From Dyadobacter sp. 50-39 (GTDB lineage Bacteria; Bacteroidota; Bacteroidia; Cytophagales; Spirosomataceae): 64,000 nucleotides of DNA. A model generated the notes under the pieces. It was not told the origin of the DNA and did no database searches. It saw only the letters and a program-made list of their open reading frames with translations. Positions 1 through 9,877 of this stretch are shown here, one piece after another. The translations under genes and the position numbers were made by a program. The DNA lies in the NCBI GenBank assembly GCA_001898145.1, contig MKSR01000047.1:434001-498000 (forward strand), written 5' to 3'. Each line of letters begins with the position of its first letter. Position 1 is the stretch's first letter.

Positions 1-1899
1 TTCCGTGACGAAGTAAGTGCGGCTGCTATCGTAGGGAATGCGAAGTCCAACGACAGGAAACTTGGTACGGCGGTAGCCAAAGGAAGTGGTTAGGATGCCC
101 TTGTAGACATGCGATAGTTTGAAACTATTGGCGTATTCAGGTTTTAGGAAGGGGTTGCCTTTGGCATACACCAGTTCATCGATGCGGTATTCAAACGGGT
201 TCAGGTTCTGGTAGCTCGGGCGGTTGATGCGGCGACTGTAATTCAGGTTCCAGGTGTGATTCTTGGATGCCCTGAAAGAGATGGCGCCGCTGGGAAAGAA
301 GTTGAGATAGGTCGTGTCGACTTTGTCGAGATCGTTGTGTTTATAGCTGGTCAGGTCGCCCAGGGATTTGGTGTGTTCCACACGGAGCCCTGCTTGCAAG
401 TCCCACTTTTTGCCCAATGAAATGTTGTAGTTTAAGTAGGCCGCATAAACGCGCTCAAGGTATTTGAAGCGGTTGCTTCGGTTGGTGTCGATCACCTCGA
501 CGTTTTGCAGGACATTAAAGAAATTGAATGTGTTGTCTGATTTCACATCCGATAGTTTTACACCATATCCCAGCTTGCCTTTCTTGAATGGCTGTTCATA
601 ATCAGCCTTGAAAGATTTTATGGTAATGTCGACAGGCGTTTTGGAAACGTAGTTCCGCTCGATAGGCTCATCGCTGCTGGTCTGGAAATGGTATTTGTTG
701 GGTTGATAGCTGATCCCACGTGATGAGAACCGGCCGTAATCGGCATCCATGTTCAATTCATGGCCTGATGTATCGGCATAACGGTAATTGACATTCACAT
801 TAAGGTTCTTGTTCCGCTCTGGGTTGGAAGTGCGCGAGGAAAGGATCAGCGAGTCGGCACTAAGGTTGTTTCGTTTGCTGATGAATGTCTCGCTTTCTCC
901 ACCGCCATTGTGGTTGCTGACGCGGCCGTTGGCGCTGAAACCCAGCGTGTGCCTGGAATTGATAAAGTAATCGGCACCGATTTTTGCACTGTGCGTGGTA
1001 TCGCGCCAGATGCCGTGCCACACCTTGTTGTAGGCAACATTGTTAAGGATCTGATCGTCATAGGTTGTGTTATGCCAGGCGCCCTGGTTAAAACCGTAGT
1101 TGCCGAACACATTCAGCTTCTTGTCGCGGTGGTTCAGGTTTACAGACGCGTTGTATTTTGGTGTAATGCCAAACATGCCTCCCAGGCTCACATTACCATT
1201 GGTGCCCAGTTTGGCATTCTTTTTCAGGCGGATGTTGATGATACCCAGGTCGCCGGCCGCGTCGAACTTGGCAGAAGGGTTGGTAATGATTTCAATGGCT
1301 TCGATGTCGGCCGAATTCATGCTCTTTAACGTGTAGGCAAGGTCTTTGCCGGCCAGCGGTGAAGGACGTCCGTCAATGTAGATGCGCACGCCGGTTTTGC
1401 CCCGGACCAGGATGTTTTCGTCGCGGTCGATCTGCACGCCCGGCGAGCGTTGCAGCAAGTCGAGTGCATTGGAGCCGGTGGCATTAATGCTGGCTTCCAC
1501 ATTGAAAACCACCCGGTCGTTTTTTACTTCGATCAGCGGTTTAGCAGCGGTTACCTTCACTTCGTTCAATTGTTTCGCTTCCGGGACCATGGATATGACT
1601 GGCAGATTTACATCCTTCCCCGCCACATCGAAGGCTGGCGAATGGTATAATTGCTGGCCGACCGCGGAAATGCGGATAAAATACTTGCCGTCCGGAATGC
1701 CGGCAATTTTGAATGCGCCTTTTTCATCGGCGACGTCGGCTTTTACCAGGGTGGAATCTTTGGATTGGTTCACCGAGACGGCTGCAAAGCCGACGGCCTC
1801 ATTTTGCTGGTTAGTTACAAGGCCACTGACACTGACCGTCTGGGCGAAGCCAGCAGTGGAAAGTCCATGAACCAGCAGGGTGAGTAGTATTTTTTTCAT
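1..1899 (-). CDS. TonB-dependent receptor, outer-membrane beta-barrel family (3' end beyond window)
   Basis: The minus strand carries an uninterrupted reading frame of 633 codons from an ATG at 1899 to the left edge, so the C-terminus is missing. The first 20 residues form a signal peptide ending in FAQ. Residues about 24-100 look like a carboxypeptidase-regulatory-like domain. A plug-like segment follows (motifs LLQRSPGVQID, VRIYIDGRPSPL, IEIITNPSAKFDAAGDLGIINI). The rest alternates polar and aromatic residues, as in a beta-barrel, with motifs such as WNLNYSRRINRPSYQNLNPF that are typical of the outer membrane beta-barrel (OMP_b-brl_3) group. Such proteins import ligands through the outer membrane using TonB energy. 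The substrate cannot be inferred. It is transcribed divergently from the hybrid kinase at 2024, which could control it. Confidence 0.9.
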   Translation of the reverse strand, partial: MKKILLTLLVHGLSTAGFAQTVSVSGLVTNQQNEAVGFAAVSVNQSKDSTLVKADVADEKGAFKIAGIPDGKYFIRISAVGQQLYHSPAFDVAGKDVNLPVISMVPEAKQLNEVKVTAAKPLIEVKNDRVVFNVEASINATGSNALDLLQRSPGVQIDRDENILVRGKTGVRIYIDGRPSPLAGKDLAYTLKSMNSADIEAIEIITNPSAKFDAAGDLGIINIRLKKNAKLGTNGNVSLGGMFGITPKYNASVNLNHRDKKLNVFGNYGFNQGAWHNTTYDDQILNNVAYNKVWHGIWRDTTHSAKIGADYFINSRHTLGFSANGRVSNHNGGGESETFISKRNNLSADSLILSSRTSNPERNKNLNVNVNYRYADTSGHELNMDADYGRFSSRGISYQPNKYHFQTSSDEPIERNYVSKTPVDITIKSFKADYEQPFKKGKLGYGVKLSDVKSDNTFNFFNVLQNVEVIDTNRSNRFKYLERVYAAYLNYNISLGKKWDLQAGLRVEHTKSLGDLTSYKHNDLDKVDTTYLNFFPSGAISFRASKNHTWNLNYSRRINRPSYQNLNPFEYRIDELVYAKGNPFLKPEYANSFKLSHVYKGILTTSFGYRRTKFPVVGLRIPYDSSRTYFVTE

Positions 1900-1947
1900 A
1901 AATGGCTAATATTCGTACAGCGCAAGGAGTAAGAACCGGCTTAAATG

Positions 1948-1977
1948 TTGCATTAGGGCATAATTTTTCTACATTTA
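1948..1977 (+). promoter_or_regulatory. Possible Bacteroidota-type promoter for the hybrid kinase
   Basis: A TTG at 1948-1950 is followed after 19 bases by TACATTTA (1970-1977), one base off the TAnnTTTG -7 element of Bacteroidota. It lies 46 bases before the chosen start of the kinase gene in a 124-base divergent spacer. Pattern match only. Confidence 0.35.
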
Positions 1978-2023
1978 ATCCGTAAATCGACGTTCCCTCT
2001 TACCCAGAATTGACAAGGTGCCC

Positions 2024-5000
2024 ATGAAAGCGATCTTTTACAGGGCTGTGCTGCTATATATCCTATGCTTTCAGCAAGTCACCGCACAGGTGTTTGCACC
2101 ACGGTTTCGGCGGCTCACTACCGACCAGGGACTCTCGCAAAGCCATGTAAGTGCCATTCTGAAAAGCAGCCGCGGTTTTATGTGGTTTGCGACCGAAGAC
2201 GGCCTTAACCGTTTTGACGGCTACAAGTATATCCATTACAAACATGACCCGGCAAACCCGGCTTCGATCCATGACAGTTTTGTATTGGCGCTCCTGGAAG
2301 ACGAGGCTGCTCAGATGTGGGTTGGAACCTCCACCGGGCTGGACCGCTACGACAGAGACAAGAACAGCTTCGTGCATTATCCGCACCCTCGGCTTAACCT
2401 GGCCATCAATACGATTTTTCGCGACAGCAATAACCGGGTTTGGCTGGGGACCGATCAGGGGCTTTACCTGTTTGATCGCGCCCGCGGCACCTACCAGCTG
2501 TACCGCTACATGGGGCCTGATGCCGGTTCGGGCAGCGAGTTCGTAACCAGTATTGCGGAAGGCAAAGGATATGTTCTCTGGGTCGGAACTGAAAAGGGGC
2601 TTTATAAACTGGATGTCAGGTCGGGGGTATTTACCGCATATAAGCACAACGCCCCCGCGCCGACAGGACTGAAATCCGACTGGATCAAAGTGCTGCATTT
2701 CGATAAGCAGGGCAATCTGTGGGTTGGTACGCACGGAGGTGGCATTTCGGTTATGGACGGGTACGGCAACATCGTCCGCCACTTTGCGCACCACCCCGGA
2801 GATCCTGCAAGCCTTGGACACAATCACGTTCTGTCTATGGCGACGGACGGCGCAGGAAAGATTTGGATAGGGACAGAAAATGGGGGTATAAGTATCTATG
2901 ATCCGGTAACTGACCGCTTCAAGTCGGTGCGCAACGATCCCGATGACCGGTTTTCGCTCAGTAACAATTCCGTGTACTCGATTTACTGCGACAGTGCGAA
3001 GAATATGTGGATTGGCACCTACGCCGGCGGCGTGTCTTTCCTGCCCAATTTTGGCCCCAAATTTGATTCTTACCGTCGGGCGATAAGCAATCCAAACAGC
3101 CTGAGTAACAATACAGTGCTGGCTATTTGTGGCGACAACGAGCGGGATGATATCTGGATTGGTACCGACGGGGGAGGCCTTAACCGTTTCAACCGCAAGA
3201 CAAAGAATTTTACTTTTTACCGGCATCGGGAGGGAGACCCGAATTCGATTGCCAACGATTATGTGATTTCAGTGATTTGGGTCGCTAAGGACATACTCGG
3301 TCTGGGCTTTCACAATGGAGGCTTTGATTTCTTCAATGTGGTGACAGGTGCGGTTGAGCACCATCTTCCCCAAAAAGACAATCCCAACAGCCTCTCGATC
3401 TCGGACGTTAACAACATGACGCGTGACCGTGACGGTAACCTGTGGATTGGCACCTGGAAAGGAGGGCTCGACTTTTATGACATGAAGACGAAAAAGTTTA
3501 CGCACTATCGCCATCGCAGTGATGACCCCAACAGTATCAGCGGGGACATTGTCACTACCATATTTCAGGATAAAAAAGGAGATATCTGGGTAGGCACTTT
3601 TAACGGCCTTGATCTGCTGTTGCCCGATCGCAGCGGATTCAAGCATTTCCGCAATATCCCCAATGACCCGGCCAGTATCTCTCACAACAAGGTGCAGTCG
3701 ATCCTCGAGGCTGAAAACGGCGATCTTTGGATTGGGACCGTGGGCGGCGGACTTTGCTATTTTGATCGGAAGAAGGCAGTATTTAACTCGTTCAGCGAGA
3801 AGGACGGGCTGGCCAGCAATGTGGTGTTCGCCATTCAGAAAGACAAAAAGGATAATCTGTGGCTGAGTACCAACAAGGGTCTTTCAAAACTGAGTCTTCT
3901 CACCAAAGGCTTTCGTAACTACGGAATTTCCGACGGTCTTCCCGGTAACGAATTCCGCGACAACTCCCGTTTTCAAATGGCCGACGGGCAGATGTATTTC
4001 GGTGGCATTAATGGTTTCATTAGTTTTTATCCCGACAGCCTGAGGTATAACGACTTTGTTCCACCTGTTTTCATTACAGGTTTTCAAATATTCAACCGGG
4101 AGGTGGTAACCGGCGCCGACGACCACATTCTTCATGAGCAGATCAGTGAGGCCAAAACCATTACCATCCGCCACGACCAGTCGGTCATTACCTTCGAATT
4201 CGCTGCGCTGAGCTACACTGTATCGGAAAAGAACCAGTACGCCTACATGTTGGAAGGTTTCGATGTGAACTGGAACTATACAGGCAACAAGCGGACAGCC
4301 ACATACACGAATCTGGACCCTGGCACTTATATATTTAAGGTAAAAGGCTCTAACAACGACGGTCTTTGGAACGACAAGGGGGTCTCTATCGAGCTGATTA
4401 TCACGCCGCCTTTCTGGTTGACCTGGTGGTTTCGATTGCTGACCGCACTAGTGATTGTTGCGCTGATTGCGGCTCTTTTCAAAATCAGGACCTATACGAT
4501 CCGTAAGCAACAGCGAATTTTAGAGCAGCAGATCCTGGAGAGGACCAAGCAGCTTGAACATGCGATCGAAGAGCAGCAAAAGGCTGTGGAAAAAGCAGAA
4601 CTGGCAAACAGGGCTAAAAGTGCCTTTCTGGCCACCATGAGCCATGAGATCAGAACGCCGATGAACGGGGTGATCGGACTTGCCTCACTCCTGGCCGAAA
4701 CCGAGCTCACCGATGAGCAGCGGAATTTTACCAAGTCTATCCAGACTTCCGGGAAGGATTTGCTCAATGTTATCAATGACATTCTCGATATCTCCAAGAT
4801 TGAATCGGGGAACATGGAGCTGGAAGAAAAGGAATTTGCCTTGAAGAGTTGCATCGCAGAGGTGATGGACCTTTTTAGAGCCAAAACGGCTACCCAACCC
4901 CTCGAACTGACGTTAAAAATCGAGGAGGATATGCCCTCACGCATTGTGGGGGATCGTTTGCGGCTGGGACAGATTCTGACCAACCTGGTGGGCAACGCCG

Positions 5001-5776
5001 TCAAATTTACGCCCCGTGGCGAGGTGCATGTGCATGCATTCGTAATCGGACGGGAAGGAGAAGACGCCACAATCGGGTTTGAGGTGACCGACACAGGTAT
5101 CGGTATTGCCGAAGATAAGCTGGACAAGCTATTCAAGCCTTTTTCGCAGGTTGATTCGTCGACGACCCGAAAATATGGCGGTACCGGGCTAGGATTGGTG
5201 ATTTGCGAAAAGTTGGCCAGGTTAATGGGCGGCAGTATCGAAGTCAGTAGCGAGCTGAATAAGGGCAGTACTTTCCGGTTTTCGATTGCCGCTAAAATTG
5301 CTCCGGATTTACAGGAGCCAGACGGCGCTACTCCGAACAGCTCCGATTCCGAACGGAAATTGCAGGCGGACTTTGCACACCGGTATCCCATGACGATTCT
5401 GGTGGCCGAGGATAATAAGGTAAACCAGATCGTGATCATGAATACATTGCGCAAGCTGGGCTACTTGGCCGACCTGGCCCAAAATGGCCTTGAAGTGCTT
5501 GCTATGGTGGAGAAAGTGGATTATGACCTCATTCTGATGGACATGCAGATGCCTCAGATGGATGGCCTGGAAGCGACGCGGCAAATCAGGGCGCAGCATA
5601 TCGCGCATCCTTTTATCATCGCGATGACTGCCAATGCATTGCAGCAGGACAAGGAAAAGTGTTTTGAGGCGGGCATGGACGATTATCTCAGTAAACCGGT
5701 GATTTTGGACGATCTGGTAGTGTTGCTTCAAAAGTGGGCCTCGCGCCTTGAAACACGCGCCCAAAACAATGTGTAG
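2024..5776 (+). CDS. Hybrid two-component sensor kinase with reg_prop propellers, Y_Y_Y domain, kinase and receiver
   Basis: The protein has about 1250 residues. A signal peptide (residues 1-22) is followed by many reg_prop repeats (motifs like LWVGTxxGGL) that would form two periplasmic beta-propellers, then a Y_Y_Y domain (near [16 protein letters not shown]) and a membrane helix around the [12 protein letters not shown] segment. A coiled coil leads to HisKA with phosphoacceptor H874 in MSHEIRTP, an HATPase with [11 protein letters not shown] and GGTGLGLVI, and a C-terminal receiver with D1173 in LMDMQMP. Family members often end in an AraC DNA-binding domain. This one stops after the receiver, so output must pass to another protein. 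I chose ATG 2024 over the GTG two codons upstream because the signal peptide then starts with a lysine. The gene is divergent from the TonB receptor. Confidence 0.93.
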   Translation: MKAIFYRAVLLYILCFQQVTAQVFAPRFRRLTTDQGLSQSHVSAILKSSRGFMWFATEDGLNRFDGYKYIHYKHDPANPASIHDSFVLALLEDEAAQMWVGTSTGLDRYDRDKNSFVHYPHPRLNLAINTIFRDSNNRVWLGTDQGLYLFDRARGTYQLYRYMGPDAGSGSEFVTSIAEGKGYVLWVGTEKGLYKLDVRSGVFTAYKHNAPAPTGLKSDWIKVLHFDKQGNLWVGTHGGGISVMDGYGNIVRHFAHHPGDPASLGHNHVLSMATDGAGKIWIGTENGGISIYDPVTDRFKSVRNDPDDRFSLSNNSVYSIYCDSAKNMWIGTYAGGVSFLPNFGPKFDSYRRAISNPNSLSNNTVLAICGDNERDDIWIGTDGGGLNRFNRKTKNFTFYRHREGDPNSIANDYVISVIWVAKDILGLGFHNGGFDFFNVVTGAVEHHLPQKDNPNSLSISDVNNMTRDRDGNLWIGTWKGGLDFYDMKTKKFTHYRHRSDDPNSISGDIVTTIFQDKKGDIWVGTFNGLDLLLPDRSGFKHFRNIPNDPASISHNKVQSILEAENGDLWIGTVGGGLCYFDRKKAVFNSFSEKDGLASNVVFAIQKDKKDNLWLSTNKGLSKLSLLTKGFRNYGISDGLPGNEFRDNSRFQMADGQMYFGGINGFISFYPDSLRYNDFVPPVFITGFQIFNREVVTGADDHILHEQISEAKTITIRHDQSVITFEFAALSYTVSEKNQYAYMLEGFDVNWNYTGNKRTATYTNLDPGTYIFKVKGSNNDGLWNDKGVSIELIITPPFWLTWWFRLLTALVIVALIAALFKIRTYTIRKQQRILEQQILERTKQLEHAIEEQQKAVEKAELANRAKSAFLATMSHEIRTPMNGVIGLASLLAETELTDEQRNFTKSIQTSGKDLLNVINDILDISKIESGNMELEEKEFALKSCIAEVMDLFRAKTATQPLELTLKIEEDMPSRIVGDRLRLGQILTNLVGNAVKFTPRGEVHVHAFVIGREGEDATIGFEVTDTGIGIAEDKLDKLFKPFSQVDSSTTRKYGGTGLGLVICEKLARLMGGSIEVSSELNKGSTFRFSIAAKIAPDLQEPDGATPNSSDSERKLQADFAHRYPMTILVAEDNKVNQIVIMNTLRKLGYLADLAQNGLEVLAMVEKVDYDLILMDMQMPQMDGLEATRQIRAQHIAHPFIIAMTANALQQDKEKCFEAGMDDYLSKPVILDDLVVLLQKWASRLETRAQNNV

Positions 5777-5801
5777 CTTAAAAGAAGACCCTGAACAAGC
5801 A

Positions 5802-5829
5802 AAAAGAGCAGCTTTGGGGCTGCTCTTTT
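5802..5829 (+). terminator. Rho-independent terminator
   Basis: An 11-bp stem (AAAAGAGCAGC pairing with GCTGCTCTTTT) closes a short loop and ends in a T-run. It lies 25 bases after the kinase stop and before the end of the convergent small gene, and the flanking A and T runs would let it serve both strands. Confidence 0.8.
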
Positions 5830-5875
5830 GCGTCTGTATATGATGAAGTGTTAAATAAGCCGTGGTTTTGGTTTA

Positions 5876-6058
5876 TTATTGACGAGACCTTAAAAAATCC
5901 GTTCCAACCATTTTTGTATCCGGAGCAGCCTCCATGCGTTTGACAAAGGCCGCTGCATCATCGGCAAGCAGCTCTTTGAGATGTTTACCTCCGAATTCAT
6001 CATAATACCAAATCCATACCATCTTTTCGGAAATGATCGTATAATGCAGGCTTTCCAT
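5876..6058 (-). CDS. Small hypothetical protein (60 aa)
   Basis: I do not recognise the family. The product is a soluble, acidic 60-residue protein with an aromatic patch (MVWIWYYDEFGG) and no membrane segment or signal peptide. The frame stays open upstream to an ATG at 6121, but those extra 21 codons would be built from a perfect AT-rich inverted repeat (6088-6121) that looks like an operator or hairpin. I therefore prefer the ATG at 6058. The gene lies downstream of the ytxJ-like gene on the same strand, 115 bases away. A real gene is likely but unproven. Confidence 0.55.
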   Translation of the reverse strand: MESLHYTIISEKMVWIWYYDEFGGKHLKELLADDAAAFVKRMEAAPDTKMVGTDFLRSRQ

Positions 6059-6087
6059 AGGCTTTTTTTGTTGATGAGTCAAATATA

Positions 6088-6121
6088 ATGGATTATATCC
6101 ATTTATTAGGATATAATCCAT
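6088..6121. promoter_or_regulatory. Perfect 13-bp inverted repeat, operator-like
   Basis: ATGGATTATATCC (6088-6100) and its exact complement (6109-6121) flank an 8-base AT loop, 29 bases upstream of the small gene that starts at 6058. The position suits a regulator binding site or a 5' leader hairpin. There is no T-run on the minus strand to make it a terminator. Confidence 0.55.
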
Positions 6122-6173
6122 ATAAATATTTTTATCAAACGAATCTTACCACATAGCTTGCATAGCCGAAGGT

Positions 6174-6506
6174 CTAATTCAGAGACGCCAGGGAATCTTT
6201 CAGAGATACATCCTCATGGGATGCGTCGTAAATGCATTGTCCGGCCTTAACGACCAGGAGCTGGGGTGATTCATGCTCAACTCCAAAAGTATTAGCAATG
6301 GCCTGAGACTCTTTTCGGTTCTGAATCACATCTACCAGGTAGATGGGTATATGGATATGTGAAGCCGCACTTACCTCGGATTTAAGCTGCCGGTAAGCCA
6401 TCAGGCTAGTCATACACCGGGGGCTGTGTTTATAAATAATGGAGTAATCTGCCGATTGATAAATATGATCCACTTCTGCCTCACTACTAATCGTAATCCA
6501 ATTCAT
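6174..6506 (-). CDS. ytxJ: Bacillithiol-system redox protein, YtxJ-like monothiol bacilliredoxin
   Basis: The product is a 110-residue cytoplasmic thioredoxin-fold protein. It matches YtxJ in length and in the active-site segment IYKHSPRCMTSL, where a single cysteine (C31) replaces the CxxC of thioredoxins. The C-terminal half has the usual ESPQLLVVKAGQCIYDASH stretch of beta strands and helix. YtxJ proteins are proposed to remove bacillithiol from mixed disulfides, and bacillithiol is known in Bacteroidota. No bacillithiol synthesis gene lies in the window. The gene is monocistronic or runs on into the small gene at 6058. Confidence 0.8.
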   Translation of the reverse strand: MNWITISSEAEVDHIYQSADYSIIYKHSPRCMTSLMAYRQLKSEVSAASHIHIPIYLVDVIQNRKESQAIANTFGVEHESPQLLVVKAGQCIYDASHEDVSLKDSLASLN

Positions 6507-6607
6507 AACCTTTGAAAATTTGTCGAATTATTTGCAACAGGTTAAACAACACAAAAACCACGGGTTTTCATTCCCTTGGAGTTGAAAAAGTGACATTTTA
6601 GGGTGAA

Positions 6608-7534
6608 TTAGCCTTTTTTCTCCACCGGAACAATGATGAAGTTGAACAGCTCCGTGTGCCGGACCACCGAAATATCGGTCATGCCTAGCACATCGCGGGT
6701 GGTTAATGCCTTGAACAGTTCGTTTGAATTGCCAACCGGCTTGCCATTGAACGAGACGATAATGTCACCTTCCAGAAGCTGGGAGCGGGACGCCGGGGTA
6801 TCAGGTTCGATACGGGTGATGAAGATGCCATGATGATTGGGCAGCCTGTGATGCTGGCGGACCCGCTCGTTGAGCGTTACATCCTGCAATTGCACCCCCA
6901 GATACGCCTTGAAAACCCTTCCGTCGCGGATCAGCTGCCGGGCAATCTCCTTAGCGGTATTGATATCCACAGAAAAGCTCAGCCCCTGCGCACCTTGAAT
7001 GACGGCCGTGTTGACGCCGACTACTTCACCGTCGGTGTTGATCATGGGGCCGCCCGAGTTTCCCGGATTTAATGCCGCGTCCGATTGAATCACATTATCC
7101 ACGAATCGTCCCGACTGGGTCTGCAAAGTCCGCCCGAGCGCGCTCACAACACCCGTGGTGACCGTATGCTGGTATCCGTAGGGGTTCCCGATCGCAATCA
7201 CAAACTGGCCGATCTGTAACGCTCCGGAATCTCCCAGCCTGGCGACAGAGTACCCTTGGGCATATATTTTCAGGATAGCGAGGTCGGTATCTGGATCCTT
7301 CCCTATCAGCGTAGCTTCGATCTCATTCTCATTCAGCAGGCTCACCATGATTTTCTCCGCGCCATCCACCACGTGGCTGTTGGTGAATATCAGCCCGTCG
7401 GAAGAGAATATGAACCCGGACCCGGACCCGGCTGGCCGCATTTTTCCATTGATCGCTTTGAATATATCGATTTTTACAACGGCGTTTTTGATCTGATCAA
7501 CCGCGCCGATGATCATACTTGAAAAGGTGTCCAT
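6608..7534 (-). CDS. Trypsin-like serine protease with PDZ domain (DegP/HtrA family)
   Basis: The 308-residue protein carries the complete S1C catalytic triad: H54 in TNSHVV, D84 in DTDLAIL and S160 in NPGNSGGP. One PDZ domain follows (about residues 210-300, with IEPDTPASRSQLLEGDIIVSFNGKPV). It lacks a recognisable signal peptide, unlike periplasmic DegP, so it may act in the cytoplasm. The frame is open further upstream to a GTG at 7627, but that extension would translate half of the perfect palindrome at 7591-7634, so I chose the ATG at 7534. It cleaves unfolded or damaged proteins by family analogy. Single-PDZ soluble Deg proteins occur in many bacteria. Confidence 0.88.
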   Translation of the reverse strand: MDTFSSMIIGAVDQIKNAVVKIDIFKAINGKMRPAGSGSGFIFSSDGLIFTNSHVVDGAEKIMVSLLNENEIEATLIGKDPDTDLAILKIYAQGYSVARLGDSGALQIGQFVIAIGNPYGYQHTVTTGVVSALGRTLQTQSGRFVDNVIQSDAALNPGNSGGPMINTDGEVVGVNTAVIQGAQGLSFSVDINTAKEIARQLIRDGRVFKAYLGVQLQDVTLNERVRQHHRLPNHHGIFITRIEPDTPASRSQLLEGDIIVSFNGKPVGNSNELFKALTTRDVLGMTDISVVRHTELFNFIIVPVEKKG

Positions 7535-7590
7535 AGTTGCTGGTATCGTTTGAGCAGCACAGCTCAAAAAGCTATCCAGAGAATTGCAAA

Positions 7591-7634
7591 TGCCAAAGTG
7601 GCGTGTTGCAGATCTGCAACACGCCACTTTGGCA
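7591..7634. terminator. 44-bp perfect palindrome, probable terminator hairpin of the upstream esterase gene
   Basis: Two 22-base arms (from TGCCAAAGTGGC to GCCACTTTGGCA) are exactly complementary with no spacer. The palindrome lies 6 bases after the stop codon of the minus-strand esterase and before the protease start. Only a short TTT follows on the minus strand, so a hairpin terminator or an mRNA-end stabiliser is more likely than a classical U-tract terminator. Confidence 0.6.
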
Positions 7635-7640
7635 GCAAGA

Positions 7641-9638
7641 CTATTTCACAATTTTAATCTCCCGGCCATCTACTGATATGACGTAAAGCCCCTTGGGTAG
7701 ATCAGCGATGTTGAGCCGCATGGTTTTTTCTCCGCTGAGCACGCGTTGTACCAGCTTACCGTTGCTGCTAAAGATTTCGATACGGTTCAACGCATTCGCT
7801 GACTCCACGGTGAGCAAGTCTGTGGCAGGGTTCGGGAAAACGCGTACCGTTTCATTCCCGTCCACGCGGACGCTGACAATGCGCGTCATTTCTGACTTGC
7901 CATCGAAATCCACTTCGTTGAGGCGATAGTAGTAAATGCCTTTCGGGAGAAACTCGTCTTCAAAGCCGTAGTAAGAACTACGCGGCGAATTGCCTGTCGC
8001 ATCCATGACTTTAATGGTTGCAAACGTCCGTGAATTGTTGCTGCGCTGTATTTCAAAGTGTGACGCATTGACCTCCGAAGATGTCGACCAATCGAGCTTC
8101 ACGCGCCCGTTACCGCCCATGCGCGCGCTGAAAGATTGCCAGGTTACAGGCAGCGGCGTGGAAGATACATTCAATGCAGGCGAGAAGACGGTGTTGCTGT
8201 TAGGATCGATCACTTTGAGCTTGTACACGCCGGCCCCTACCGTCCATTGCTGAGCGGTGCTTTGTACCTGATTGCAATTGCCGTTGTTGAGCCAATTGTA
8301 CTGGTAACCGCCCGGCAGCGACGGGCCGGTAAATGTAATCTGCGAGCTACCCGGAACGTTCGCAGCACCCACAGCCGGAGGCGGGGTAGCCGCATAAGGA
8401 TTCGATTGGCTAAGGAAATCGGGCGTGATCTTATCAGCCCAGAAGCCTGCCAGGTAGATTAGTCCGGAATAGATTTGGCCGTCGGGCGAAGTTGTGACGC
8501 CGTCGCCGCGAAAATGGATCTCATCGTGGCGATATTCGATGGAATAGAAGGGGTCCGTGTCGGGGCCCTGAAATACATGCGGATAGAGCCCATCATTGTT
8601 GATCAGTTCGTTTTGGACATTCACTACATTAGCCGAAACGCGCGTGGCACCATTGACGGTAAAACGCGAGGCGCGCGCTACTACCCAGCCCAGGTTGGGT
8701 TTGCCGGTCAGATTCCTGCTCGCGTTGATGACATCCCAAAGCGCAGATAGATAGCGGTTATAGGTATTGTCTCCGGGTTGTTCAAGATAATTGTCTGTCT
8801 CACCCTGATGCCACAGGACGGCCCTTACACCCAGTTGGGCGATGTAGTTATTTAATGCAAGACGCAAATGCCCGAAGGGGAGCCCGGCCGGAAACGTATA
8901 ACCGAAGGCACTGGTGGTTGAGGCATTCGGGTCAACAGTTTGTTTCCAGTTGTCGATGCCCGTGCTGGACCATCCACCGTTAAATATCATCACCGGTACC
9001 CGCAGCTTTTCATAAATTTTATCACCGAAAGAGCCCCAGCACCAGGCATAGTTGCCAAACGGGGCTGTTTTCACACCGGCGTCCAGGTGAACAAATTCGG
9101 GACAGGGGAGCTGTACATTAGGGTAGGGGGTAACAGTGGAGGTTGCCGGGTCAACATTTTGAAAGTTGACACTGTTGACCTGGTCGTAGGCCGCGCCGGG
9201 GCCATTCGGATTCGAATCGCCACCTGTCGCGTTGGACTGTCCGGCGACAACAAATACCTCACCCACTCCCACGCGTGCCAGCGTTGCGATCGACGATGTA
9301 CCGCTACCTGAAACGCCACGGGCCTCCAGTTGGTACCATCCCCCTTTCAGATGTACTGAGCCATAGAACTGGCCGGCCGAAATCTGGTCGTCAAGCAGGG
9401 CCCAGCCGCCGCCGGCCGGAAAGGATTCGCCTTCGCCAGCCACCCTTGGTGTGAGACGTACCTCGATCTTCTGATAGGTTTGGGTAATGTACCCTCCTAT
9501 ATATACGTCGGCCTCATTTGCATTGTTCCGCTGGAAGACAGCGCGCTCGGTCGGAAATGTTACTACAACCTGAGAATGTGATTTGTAGGAGGTTGTTAGA
9601 ATTAATAGTAATACTAGGAGTGATAAATTTCTTCTCAT
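7641..9638 (-). CDS. Secreted SGNH-type esterase (sialate O-acetylesterase-like) with T9SS sorting domain
   Basis: The product has 665 residues with a signal peptide at 1-22. An N-terminal beta-sandwich precedes a SASA/DUF303-type esterase domain: S135 in VAGQSNATGG, the WHQGETD block (276-282), and D382/H385 in HDEIHF complete a hydrolase triad. A proline-rich linker and Ig-like region follow, then a module around PLPVTWQSFSAR and a C-terminal T9SS type A sorting domain (VFPNPATDLLTVES to KGLYVISVDG). The protein should be exported by T9SS and act on acetylated sugars at the cell surface. Sialic acid as the real substrate is not shown. I used ATG 9638 rather than an upstream ATG because the signal peptide begins there. 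Confidence 0.88.
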   Translation of the reverse strand: MRRNLSLLVLLLILTTSYKSHSQVVVTFPTERAVFQRNNANEADVYIGGYITQTYQKIEVRLTPRVAGEGESFPAGGGWALLDDQISAGQFYGSVHLKGGWYQLEARGVSGSGTSSIATLARVGVGEVFVVAGQSNATGGDSNPNGPGAAYDQVNSVNFQNVDPATSTVTPYPNVQLPCPEFVHLDAGVKTAPFGNYAWCWGSFGDKIYEKLRVPVMIFNGGWSSTGIDNWKQTVDPNASTTSAFGYTFPAGLPFGHLRLALNNYIAQLGVRAVLWHQGETDNYLEQPGDNTYNRYLSALWDVINASRNLTGKPNLGWVVARASRFTVNGATRVSANVVNVQNELINNDGLYPHVFQGPDTDPFYSIEYRHDEIHFRGDGVTTSPDGQIYSGLIYLAGFWADKITPDFLSQSNPYAATPPPAVGAANVPGSSQITFTGPSLPGGYQYNWLNNGNCNQVQSTAQQWTVGAGVYKLKVIDPNSNTVFSPALNVSSTPLPVTWQSFSARMGGNGRVKLDWSTSSEVNASHFEIQRSNNSRTFATIKVMDATGNSPRSSYYGFEDEFLPKGIYYYRLNEVDFDGKSEMTRIVSVRVDGNETVRVFPNPATDLLTVESANALNRIEIFSSNGKLVQRVLSGEKTMRLNIADLPKGLYVISVDGREIKIVK

Positions 9639-9865
9639 AGGTTTCTTTTTATAGTGATGGATAAAACTAATTCGACAAACTTTGGCTTCTGAAATGCGCA
9701 AAATGCCCCTTACATTCCTGTTTGGAGTGCATACGTCGTTTTCGGCAAGTTATGGAAGGACGAATTGTTACCGAAAGTTAGGTAAATAAGTGATGGGAAA
9801 TGCATGCGGCGTTAATTGCATTTATTTTGTGGCGCCCGGGCGCTACGCTGCCCGAACAAAAAGTC

Positions 9866-9873
9866 TAAATTTG
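9866..9873 (+). promoter_or_regulatory. -7 promoter element, near-leaderless start of the DUF2958 gene
   Basis: TAAATTTG matches the Bacteroidota TAnnTTTG -7 element exactly and ends only 4 bases before the ATG at 9878. The mRNA would be leaderless or almost so. No TTTG -33 box stands at the usual distance. The remainder of the 239-base divergent spacer (9639-9877) holds a GC-rich CGCCCGGGCG palindrome and nothing else I can identify. Confidence 0.5.
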
Positions 9874-9877
9874 CCGC

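Noticed and set aside
910-1329. Plus-strand open frame inside the TonB receptor
   Set aside because: The minus strand is coding throughout (633 codons to the edge), so this is an antisense shadow.
2063-3226. Minus-strand open frame of 387 codons inside the hybrid kinase
   Set aside because: It is a shadow of the reg_prop region. The plus strand has clear domains and the minus frame shows no family features.
4492-5454. Minus-strand open frame of 320 codons over the kinase and receiver region
   Set aside because: The plus-strand HisKA, HATPase and receiver motifs are complete. The antisense product is Ser-rich and featureless.
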